From positions 1-42,311 of the forward strand of contig JACPGE010000121.1 of the NCBI GenBank assembly GCA_016182605.1: a stretch of DNA of 42,311 nucleotides. Reading direction: 5' to 3'. The position numbers and the translations under genes were made by a program. Source of the stretch: Candidatus Hydrogenedentota bacterium (GTDB lineage Bacteria > Hydrogenedentota > Hydrogenedentia > Hydrogenedentales > JAEUWI01). Below the pieces are notes generated by a model that was given only the letters and a program-made list of their open reading frames with translations, had not been told where the DNA came from and did no database searches. Each line of letters opens with the position of its first letter. Position 1 is the first letter of the stretch. Positions 14,763 through 23,400 of the stretch are shown here, piece after piece.

Positions 14763-16352
14763 ATGGGCATGAAACGACTGATTTTCCCATCCCTCGCGAT
14801 AGTGTTGCTCTTCCTGACTGGAGGGGCAACGCGTCCCCGCGATGTGCCCGCCCTTACGGAGGTCCTCCTCCCCGAGCCGATCAACAATTCCACGATCTGG
14901 GCGTCGAACGATGCAAGCAGTCTGCGCATCGATCTGGTGGCGGTGCCGGACAGTCCCGGGGACACGGAGCGGGTGCGCTTTTTCTACAACAACGGATTCC
15001 TGTTGCAGGAGATCGGGACCGACACGACTTCGCCATACAGCACTTCGGTGAACTTTCAGTTCAGCATACCGTTCAACCAGACGGTGCAGTTCATTGCAAA
15101 TGCGAAGGCACTGTACGAAGAGAATTTCGAGGTGGAGGGCTTCACCAATATTGGCTTTCTGCCAATCAGCACCATCCAGGATTCCGATCTGAACGGCCTG
15201 CCCGACGAACCCTTTGTGCGCCTGAACAACACCGGGGATCGCTGGGCGGAAACGACCCAGTTCGCCGATACGGACTTCCGGGTTTTCAGCGGGCTGCACT
15301 ACATGGAGGGCGATGATTTCCGTGGGACGGAGGAGACGGTGCGGACGGTGGAACTGATCTTGACGAGCCGCAGCAATCCGGATCATCTGGCGTCGGTGCG
15401 CGCGAGCGAGTTGCTGCTCGACGACGACGAGGAGGCGGTGCTGATCGCCCAGATCTCGGCGGATCTCCCGAGCCTGGTGGGTGTGGAGACCAGCGACGAC
15501 GTCGATCCGCTTCCTGCGGGGAGCATCGGCGACAGCGGAGAGATGATGCATGTCAGCATTATCAAGACGGACGATTTCGGGGAGAGCTTTGATCCTATTG
15601 CCAATGCGGCGCTGATTGCCAACCCGGTGACGGTGCGGATGCAAGGGCTGCCGTTGAACTCGGGCTTCACCTACGGCTTCATGTTCTATCCCACAAGCAT
15701 CGTGGAAACGGAGAACCGGATTGTGGTTTCGGCGGCCCGGCGCGACGCATGGACGAGCCTGGCCGCGACTTCGGTCGATGTGGCCACAGGCAGTCTCACG
15801 ACGCGGATGACCCGATCCGGAATACTGGTTCCGTTTGTAACTGGAACGGGCGGTGAAGGAGAGGGCGAAGGGGAGGGAGAAGGTGAAGGCGAAGGAGAGG
15901 GGGAAGGTGAGGGCGAGGGAGAAGGGGGTAATGCGATCATCGACTATCTCTTGTCGCTGCTTCGTCCCGTGTTGTTGGCACTGGGTGTGATTTCGCTCAC
16001 GGACGGCGGTGTGGGCGGGGCGAGTGGCCCGTGCTTCATTGCGACGGCGGCGTACGGCACACCCCTTGCGCCCCAGCTTGACGTGCTGCGGAGTTTCCGC
16101 GACGCGTACCTGCTCGATTCCGCGCCAGGAACCGCGCTTGTGGACATCTATTATCACGTGAGCCCGGCTGTTGCGGATTGGATTGCTACGCAGCCCCTGC
16201 TTGCCGCGGTGGTGCGGCCGGTTATCCAGATTGCGATCTGGCTGGGGCAATGGCGCGGGGTTGTGTGGTCGATCGGGGCGGTTGTGCTGGCCGTGAACGC
16301 CGTTCGATGGATTCGCCGCCGCCTGCACGCGCCGATGCGCATGCCGGATTAG
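14763..16352 (+). CDS. Secreted protein with Gly-Glu linker and CFI-box C-terminal domain
   Basis: This 529-residue protein has a signal sequence (MKRLIFPSLAIVLLFLTGG) and a large extracellular strand-rich part with no family I recognise. About 12 Gly-Glu repeats follow at residues 364-388. Next comes a CFI-box domain, PCFIATAAYG starting at P423, and it ends with hydrophobic segments and an Arg-rich tail (WIRRRLH). CFI-box-CTERM domains are C-terminal modules thought to act in surface processing or anchoring. GGAG ten bases before 14763 supports that ATG; a second ATG lies six bases later. The stop overlaps the convergent gene's stop (TTAG). Confidence 0.75.
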   Translation: MGMKRLIFPSLAIVLLFLTGGATRPRDVPALTEVLLPEPINNSTIWASNDASSLRIDLVAVPDSPGDTERVRFFYNNGFLLQEIGTDTTSPYSTSVNFQFSIPFNQTVQFIANAKALYEENFEVEGFTNIGFLPISTIQDSDLNGLPDEPFVRLNNTGDRWAETTQFADTDFRVFSGLHYMEGDDFRGTEETVRTVELILTSRSNPDHLASVRASELLLDDDEEAVLIAQISADLPSLVGVETSDDVDPLPAGSIGDSGEMMHVSIIKTDDFGESFDPIANAALIANPVTVRMQGLPLNSGFTYGFMFYPTSIVETENRIVVSAARRDAWTSLAATSVDVATGSLTTRMTRSGILVPFVTGTGGEGEGEGEGEGEGEGEGEGEGEGEGGNAIIDYLLSLLRPVLLALGVISLTDGGVGGASGPCFIATAAYGTPLAPQLDVLRSFRDAYLLDSAPGTALVDIYYHVSPAVADWIATQPLLAAVVRPVIQIAIWLGQWRGVVWSIGAVVLAVNAVRWIRRRLHAPMRMPD

Positions 16353-17473
16353 CCGGGTCGGGCGGGGCTGTTGGCGACCGGAGCCGCCGTATCGTTCCAT
16401 TGCGCAATGGAGCGCCATTCCAGAGCGAAGTAGAGGATGCACAGCGTGGTGGTGAGGCCCACGACAGGCCGAACCCACTTTGGATGCCCCATCATTCCCT
16501 TCGCCAGTGCCGCCAATGCGATGCTGGCACCGAGGAGAGGCACGATCAGTACGCCGCCGCCCTCACCGCTGATCGGATCGACACTGTATCCCACACTAAA
16601 GAGGCGGAAAGTCGCGGCCAATGCAATCCCCAGCCAGAAGGCGGACTGACGCAGTTTGAACCCGATGATGATGGTGATGGCGATTCCCATCCCCAACGCG
16701 GCGGCATAGTGGATGGGGGATTCGTGGAAACGCGCGACGGTCTCCGGGAGCAGGCCGATGGGGTAGACGAGTAGAAAGAGGGGGGTGAAGAACTGATCGA
16801 GCACCGCGGCGGGAATTCCGGAGCGGAGCAGGCCCGCAATGGCCAGAGGCAACCCTATCCCGGCGTAGGGCAGGACACGCCACCAGGGCCGCGCGCTATC
16901 CCCGGGCAGGGTGAGAAGGAGGAGCGGATACGCGCAGAAGAGTCCGGCGTATGCCGGGAAGAAGGGCGCCACAAGCAGGAAGCTGAGCAGGGAGAGGGCA
17001 TACCAGACCGTTTTCCGCTTCAAGACAATGGCACAATGAAAAGCGAGCAGGGAGAACAGCGCGAGCAAGGCCGGGAGGAGGTGCTGGATCCCGGTGAGCA
17101 TGAGCACGGCATCGTTTTTCATGGGGTTTGCCATGAGGATGGCGATCCCGAAGGATCCCAGCCAGATGGGACCGCGCACGGTGGCATTGATGAGGGCATA
17201 GGCCACGACGAGAATGGCATAGAGGAGGAGCAGATTGAGGAAGAGGTATCCAGCCTCGAAGTCGCCAAAGAGTTGCCGCATCAAGACGACAGCCCGCGCG
17301 GCGGGCACAGGCAGGGCATCGGCGTTGGAAAAGAGGGCCTGATCCGCGGGGGTGGGGCCGAGCGTCCACACCCGGGCATGGACCACGGCGAGGTAGAACA
17401 GGTTTGCCAGAAGAAATGCGCCGTGGGTGGCTTTCAATGGGCTTCGTGAGTTCTTCTTTGGCGGTAGATCCAT
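16349..17473 (-). CDS. Polytopic membrane protein, unknown function
   Basis: This encodes 374 residues with about ten hydrophobic segments, a short charged N-terminus (MDLPPKKNSRSPLKATHG) and few conserved polar residues. The organisation recalls glycosyltransferase-like or O-antigen-type membrane proteins (DUF-type mannosyltransferases), but I see no DxD or other decisive motif. The frame is open upstream to 17563, yet the charged stretch and first membrane segment favour the ATG at 17473. It converges on the CFI-box gene with a 4-base overlap of stop codons. Confidence 0.65.
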   Translation of the reverse strand: MDLPPKKNSRSPLKATHGAFLLANLFYLAVVHARVWTLGPTPADQALFSNADALPVPAARAVVLMRQLFGDFEAGYLFLNLLLLYAILVVAYALINATVRGPIWLGSFGIAILMANPMKNDAVLMLTGIQHLLPALLALFSLLAFHCAIVLKRKTVWYALSLLSFLLVAPFFPAYAGLFCAYPLLLLTLPGDSARPWWRVLPYAGIGLPLAIAGLLRSGIPAAVLDQFFTPLFLLVYPIGLLPETVARFHESPIHYAAALGMGIAITIIIGFKLRQSAFWLGIALAATFRLFSVGYSVDPISGEGGGVLIVPLLGASIALAALAKGMMGHPKWVRPVVGLTTTLCILYFALEWRSIAQWNDTAAPVANSPARPG

Positions 17474-17617
17474 GGCGGCTGAGTCTACCGGGCACCGGGG
17501 CTTGATGCAAATTGTGGCAGGACGCGCCGGGTTCAAGAAGCAGAAAGGATCGGGGGATCGCAATGGGCATTTGCCCCTCCGCTCTTGCTACCATAGGCCT
17601 TCAGCAGGAGTTTGTGC

Positions 17618-20479
17618 ATGCATTCATTGCTACTTGGGGTCTGCCTGGTATTCATAACCGGTCTGAGTGGGGCAGTTCAGGCCGATGTATTTGAAGGCGC
17701 GGAATGGCTTCGCGATCCGCGCATGGACGGTCATCCCATCGCGGATTACTATGGCCGGGAAGCGGCACCACCGCCCAAGGTCGTCACGCCCGCCAATCTA
17801 CACACGCTCTTCCGGGGCTTTCTCCCGCTCTTTTCAAAGCCCGATCGCGCCGTGCTGCATATCACGGCGGACGATTACTTCAAGTGTTATATCAACGGCT
17901 ACTACGTGGCGCAGGGACCGGAGCCCACGTATCCCTTCGCCCATGCCTACCTGACGCTGGACGTAACGGCATTGCTGGAGGCCGGTCCGAATGTGCTGGC
18001 GGCGCAATGTTACTATCAGGGCCGGCGCAACCGGGTGTGGAACAGCGGCGACAACCGGTCAGGGTTTATCGCGGTGCTGGAGCTGGCGTTTGCCGATGGC
18101 AAGACGCAGCGTTATGCGACAACGGAGCATTGGCGGTGCCTGCCGCTGGACGCGTCGATAACGGAGCGCACTTTTGGATACGAGACCCAGTTTGCGGAGG
18201 ACATGGATCTGTCGCGCATTCCCCGGGGCTGGCAGTTTGCAAATTTCGACGATCGCGGCTGGCAGGCGCCCTTCGTGGACATGCAGGATCACCGCTTTGT
18301 TCCCTCCGACATTCCACCGTTGCAGCGCTACCGCCTCGACCCTGTGCTGAAGAAGAAACGGGACGATGGCACCCTGTTCTTTGATTTCGGGAAAGAGATT
18401 GTGGGGCACACCGCGTTCAGGACCAAAGGTAATGCGAACCAGGAGGTGCGTATCCGGCATGCGGAAGAGTTGCTGGAACCCGATGTGGCGCGCTACAAGA
18501 TGCGCGCTTCCAAGTGCGACTACGAAGAATCCCTCTTCCTGACCGGCAATGAGGACAAGTACGAGTTCTATGATTACCGGGGCTTTCGCTATGTGGAGGC
18601 GCTCAACGCGCCCGAAGACTTCGAGCTATGGGCCGAAGTGCGCCACTACCCGCTGCCTGCGGAGCCGGCTGTTTTCAATTCGGGCAATACCCTGGTGCAG
18701 CAGATCTGGGATATCTGCCAGAACGGCGTCGTCATGGGCTCGCAGGGGGGATTTCTGGATTGCCCGACGCGGGAGAAGGGACAGTATCTCGGCGATGCCT
18801 TGATTGCGTCGCGCGCCCACCGGTGGATCACGGGGGATGCGCGGTTGACGGGCAAGGCCGTGAAAGATTTCGCCTTGTCCCGCATTGCACATGCAGGTCT
18901 GATGGCCGTGGCGCCGGGCAATTTCATGCAGGAAATTGCAGAGTACTCGCTCCAGTATCCTTTACTCGTGCAAGACTATTATCAGCATTCCGGCGACGCC
19001 ACCCTGAGCACAACGGTCGTCCAAGAGGTATTTCCGGGAATATTCGATTATTTTGCCACCTTCGAAAACGAGTCCGGACTCCTGGTGGGCATGAACAAGC
19101 CCGAGAAATGGCTCCTGGTGGACTGGCCCGCCAGTTTGCGCGACGGCTATGAATACTCCCTGTCCGAAAGGGACGGCAACACGGTTTTGAATGCCTTTTA
19201 TTATGGGGCGTTGACGACGGCTGCGGCCCTGAGCGGCGAGCTGGGTCTGGATGGTGCTGCCTACACCACGCGCGCGGATCGGGTACGACTGGCGATACAA
19301 AGTCAGCTTATCGACGCGACAACCGGGCTCTACATTGATGCTCCCGGTTCGTCCCACAGTTCACTGCATGCCAACGCGGTACCGCTTTTTTTTGGATTGA
19401 CGGACGGGGTCAATCTGGAGGCCGTCTGGAAGATGGTGGGGGAGAAGGGGCTGAACTGCGGGGTCTATATGGCGGCCTTCCTGATTGAGGCGTGCTTCAA
19501 GAACGGCGCGGCCGACCTGGCGTGGCGGCTGATCAATGCGGAGGACGAACACTCCTGGCAGGAGATGATCAGGAGCGGCGCAACCGCCTGCATGGAAGTG
19601 TGGGGCCCCGATCAGAAGGGAAACACAAGCTGGTGCCACCCCTGGAGCAGCAGCCCGGTTTACCTGATCACGGAATATGTGCTTGGGATCCAACCCGGCG
19701 CGCCCGGCTGGACCAGCATACGTATTGCGCCGGCTCGCATCCGGAACCTTCCGCCCATGCAGGTGGATTTACCCATTCCTGGCGGCCGGGTGCAGGTTAA
19801 CTACGCGCCGGGCAAAGGTTATACTGTGCTTGCGCCCAAAGAGATCGAGGTGTTGGCGCAAGCCCCTGAAGGAGAACGCATGAGTGTGAACGGCGAGGCT
19901 CTGCAGAGCACGGCGGCAGCCCCCGCATCCATCGACACGGATTTGCTCGCCGCACGGGGCTGGGAACAGCGCGTGGGGACCGGTCTGGGGGTGTGGGTGG
20001 ATGCGGCCACGCAGCGGTTCATTGTGTTGCAGGGCAAGGAGGTGCTTTGGCAGGCCGCCTGTGCCACGGCAGAGAACGGCACGGGTCAGGAAGAGGGCAG
20101 CTTGCAAACACCGCTCGGGTGGCACACGGTAGATACGAAACTGGGTGAAGGCGCCCCGTGGGGACAGGTCTTCCGGTCGCGCGCGGCGGCGAAGGAGGTC
20201 TGGAAGCCTGGGGACGATACGAAAGAAGATTTGGTGCTCACGCGCGTCTTGTGGCTTAGCGGATTGGAGGCGGGGGTGAATCAGGGTAAGAACGCCGAAG
20301 GCAAAGTGGTGGATTCCAAACAGCGCCACATTTACATCCACGGAACGAACGGGGAAGATCGGATCGGCACGCCTTCGTCCCACGGGTGTATTCGTCTCTA
20401 CAATGACGATGTAATCAAGGCCTTTGATATGCTGCCGGTGGGCACGCCCGTGCTGATCACGAACGGCGCCGGAAACTAA
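17618..20479 (+). CDS. GH78 alpha-L-rhamnosidase fused to an L,D-transpeptidase (YkuD) domain
   Basis: This 953-residue exported protein starts with a signal peptide (HSLLLGVCLVFITGLSGAVQA). Residues about 25-330 are the jelly-roll domains of bacterial rhamnosidases (DDYFKCYINGYYVAQGPEPT, FDFGKEIVGH). The catalytic alpha-barrel (about 340-690) contains FLDCPTREKGQYLGDAL with D381, R385 and E386 in the region where GH78 has its acidic residues, and later CMEVWGPDQKGNTSWCHPW. After a C-terminal beta domain (about 690-765), residues about 790-953 match an L,D-transpeptidase catalytic domain with IHG and SSHGCIRL (H922, C924, R926). AGGAG seven bases upstream supports the ATG at 17618. The reading frame is uninterrupted. 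The joining of rhamnosidase and peptidoglycan cross-linking domains is very unusual. Confidence 0.85.
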   Translation: MHSLLLGVCLVFITGLSGAVQADVFEGAEWLRDPRMDGHPIADYYGREAAPPPKVVTPANLHTLFRGFLPLFSKPDRAVLHITADDYFKCYINGYYVAQGPEPTYPFAHAYLTLDVTALLEAGPNVLAAQCYYQGRRNRVWNSGDNRSGFIAVLELAFADGKTQRYATTEHWRCLPLDASITERTFGYETQFAEDMDLSRIPRGWQFANFDDRGWQAPFVDMQDHRFVPSDIPPLQRYRLDPVLKKKRDDGTLFFDFGKEIVGHTAFRTKGNANQEVRIRHAEELLEPDVARYKMRASKCDYEESLFLTGNEDKYEFYDYRGFRYVEALNAPEDFELWAEVRHYPLPAEPAVFNSGNTLVQQIWDICQNGVVMGSQGGFLDCPTREKGQYLGDALIASRAHRWITGDARLTGKAVKDFALSRIAHAGLMAVAPGNFMQEIAEYSLQYPLLVQDYYQHSGDATLSTTVVQEVFPGIFDYFATFENESGLLVGMNKPEKWLLVDWPASLRDGYEYSLSERDGNTVLNAFYYGALTTAAALSGELGLDGAAYTTRADRVRLAIQSQLIDATTGLYIDAPGSSHSSLHANAVPLFFGLTDGVNLEAVWKMVGEKGLNCGVYMAAFLIEACFKNGAADLAWRLINAEDEHSWQEMIRSGATACMEVWGPDQKGNTSWCHPWSSSPVYLITEYVLGIQPGAPGWTSIRIAPARIRNLPPMQVDLPIPGGRVQVNYAPGKGYTVLAPKEIEVLAQAPEGERMSVNGEALQSTAAAPASIDTDLLAARGWEQRVGTGLGVWVDAATQRFIVLQGKEVLWQAACATAENGTGQEEGSLQTPLGWHTVDTKLGEGAPWGQVFRSRAAAKEVWKPGDDTKEDLVLTRVLWLSGLEAGVNQGKNAEGKVVDSKQRHIYIHGTNGEDRIGTPSSHGCIRLYNDDVIKAFDMLPVGTPVLITNGAGN

Positions 20480-20491
20480 CGCGGATTGGAG

Positions 20492-23400
20492 ATGCCACGC
20501 GGCAGGGAGAGGGAATTGCGCAAACGGCCTGTGCCAAAGGCAGTGTTGATCCTGCTTCTGCTGGGCGTGCAGGCGGTGGGTGCGGCTCAGGAGTCTCTGG
20601 ACACCCTATTGCTGCGCGGCTATGTGGCGCATTGGCTCGTTTGCGGCCCGTTTGCGAGCGATCTTCCCAATGGCATTTTAGCGGCGGCTACGGGGGGCAC
20701 GGCGGCGCTGGGCGCGACGGATTATCAGACACCGGCAGGGGGTGTGGCGCGGGTGCGGCCCCAACATCTGCTTGCGATACCGACGCCGGGGGGCGAGGCG
20801 ATTTGGCAGGAGGCGGGCACGCAATCGCGCTTCCTGGATTTGGCGCCTTTTTTTGAGAGCAGCAGTGAAGGCGTTTCCTATGCGGCGTTCTATATCCGGT
20901 GCGATCGCAACCGGACGGTGCTGATGGAGTTGAAGACGCTGCTCGGGGCACGGGTGTGGCTCAATGGATTTCCGGTGAGCGATATTTCCGGGCAGCCCAT
21001 CCAGAGTATGGGCGTTACACAAAAGCTGATTACCTTTCGTCAGGGCCAGAACCTGCTCCTTATCGAGCTGCCGGGACTACGATTCGAGACCCTGAGTCAG
21101 GCCTACGAGCTGCCGCCGCGGGCCTTCGGCGCGCAGTATCTCGCCAACCGTCCGGAGTTGCAAAACAGCAGTGGATTCTCATTTCATTTCCGGCTGCGCC
21201 CTGCAGCGCCCGTGGGCAGCGTGGCGTATATCACGGAACTGGATGAGACGGGCACCTTTTCCGGTTCGAAGTTCGATATCCGGCAAGACGCCCTATTAAC
21301 CCTCTTCAACTACGGCAAAGAGAAGTCGGGGCCGGTGAAGGTCAACTACAGTGTGCCGGGCGCCCTGGAGCCGGTGGAGATCACCGTGCCGCCCTTTGAT
21401 GTGGAGACCGTTCAAACGGTTCCCCTGGCGCTTCCGATTATGGCGCGCGCGCCGGGAGAGACGATTCCGGTGGAAGCCACCCTCGTTCATGGCGAAGCGA
21501 CGGCGACGCTGAAGGCGCCGGTTACGGTTCGGCCAGTGGCCCCGGATGGGCGGGTCTATGTGGTCACGGGGGCGCGATTTTATCCTGAGTTTGCGCTTTC
21601 GCAACGGGATGCCCAGATCCGTTTTCAGGAGGGCCTGGAGCGCCAGAGCCTGCTCTTAAAGCAAGAACCCAACTACGGCATGGACTTGGGCTATGTGTCT
21701 GACTGGCTGCCGCGGCTGTCGCACGATCCGGAAATGCTTAAGGCGATGAAGATCAGCGTGGCTGCGGGACAGTCTGGAACGCGCCTGGGCTTGGCGCAGC
21801 CTGACGCGCGCATCGTGGGGGGCGAAACGCTTTTCCGCAATCTCGTGCTGGGCGCTCTGGCGGCACAACGCTTCCTGGAGGATCCGAGTCCTTCGTACGT
21901 CTCGTGGTCGGATGGCGGTATCGCGCCGCAGATGCCCCAGATGCTCAATCAGTTCTCGCAGAGCGGTGTGCTGAGCAATGCCGATGTGACGGGCCTGCCC
22001 GCGCTGAGCCAACAGACGGCTCCCAGCGGCGCCACCGTGCTGCACCGGCGGAAGCGGCCCTCTCCGGGTCCCGCGACGGCAGACGAGCTTCGCCGTGCCA
22101 TAGCGCTTCAGCGGCAGGAGATTATCGGACTCGGAATAGCCGCAGATGTACTCGTAGTGGAGAATCTGCTGAAGCCGCCCGAACCCTTTTACTTTGGCGC
22201 CTCTCAGGCGCTGGCGCGCAACTTTCCCTCCATTCGCATTCAGGGCAATGGGATCAATGCGTTTACAGGAGAAGTATTGCAGGGCCATGCCAGCGCACTT
22301 CCATTGTTGCTGCACAGCAGCCGTCCGCTGAATATCGAAGGGCTCGGCGCGGCCAGCGTACACCCGGAATTGAAGCAGGCCTTTGCGTTTGCGGAATCGC
22401 AGTTGTTGCTCGCGGAACCCCTGGCCACGTGGGCGGCACTGGAGGGGGCGGTTTACCCGCATGAAACGCTGGACCATGCCTGGCGCGCGTTGATCGCCCA
22501 CAGCACACCGGCCTTCCTGGGGGCGCCGGTGCAAGCGGAAAACTATGTGGAGGCGCATCGCGCCTATGCCCAATTGCTTACCGGCGTGCGCGAAGTGCAA
22601 CTGAATTCGCTCAGGTATATTGCCAACGAAGCCGACACCCTCCAGGGCGCGCCCGCAGGCACGACACCCGCCGCGGCCATCGTGGTTTACAATCCCGTGG
22701 CCACTACACGCAATGCGCCATGCAGCGTGGACGTGACGCTCGAAGGCGTGCCCGGTATCGGTCTGGTGGATGCGCAGGGCGTGGCAGTGCCGTTTCTTGC
22801 GGAGCAAACGGTCTACGGTACCGCGGGCGCGCTTCAATCGGCGAGATTGACCTTTGTCGCGCGGGATCTCCCCGCCATGGGTTATCAGACGTACTATATG
22901 TTGCCGGAAGGATCCTTGAGCGAGGCGTCGGTGCTGGACGAACGGCAAATCGAAAGCAGCCGTTTCCTGCTCAACACGAGCATGCAGGATGGCTCCATTC
23001 TGCGTTTTCTCGACAAGAGCACGGGGCTCGAAATTGCAGGGGATGGCCTGGACAGGGTGACGCTGCTGGCCATGGGAGAATCCGGCGCGACACCCGATGA
23101 GGTGGTATTGCGGCCGGAATCGACCCGTGAGAGCCCGGGGCCGCCGCAGGCGGAGTTGCGCAAGACCTCATGGATGCAGACCCTGCGTTTGGTGAGCCCG
23201 TTTGCAGGCGGCAAACTGACGCGCCGCTATACCGTATATGAAGACGTGCCCTACGTGGAATGCCAGTTGGAGATAGAAGGCGCCTCTCTCGGCGGCCACG
23301 TGCTGGCTGTCACGCACGCACCGCTCTATGAGGGTCAATCCCTCCGCTATGGGGAACGGGATGCGGCGCTGCTGGGGGCTCCGAATCTGAAACAGGACTC

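Noticed and set aside
15852-15929. Short-period purine-rich repeat that might suggest a satellite or CRISPR
   Set aside because: It is in frame inside a gene and encodes alternating Gly-Glu; no repeat-spacer structure exists.
14646-16478. 610-codon minus-strand frame opposite the CFI-box gene
   Set aside because: Its Phe/Ser/Leu-Pro runs are the reverse reading of the Gly-Glu codons; the plus-strand gene has a signal peptide and a CFI-box.
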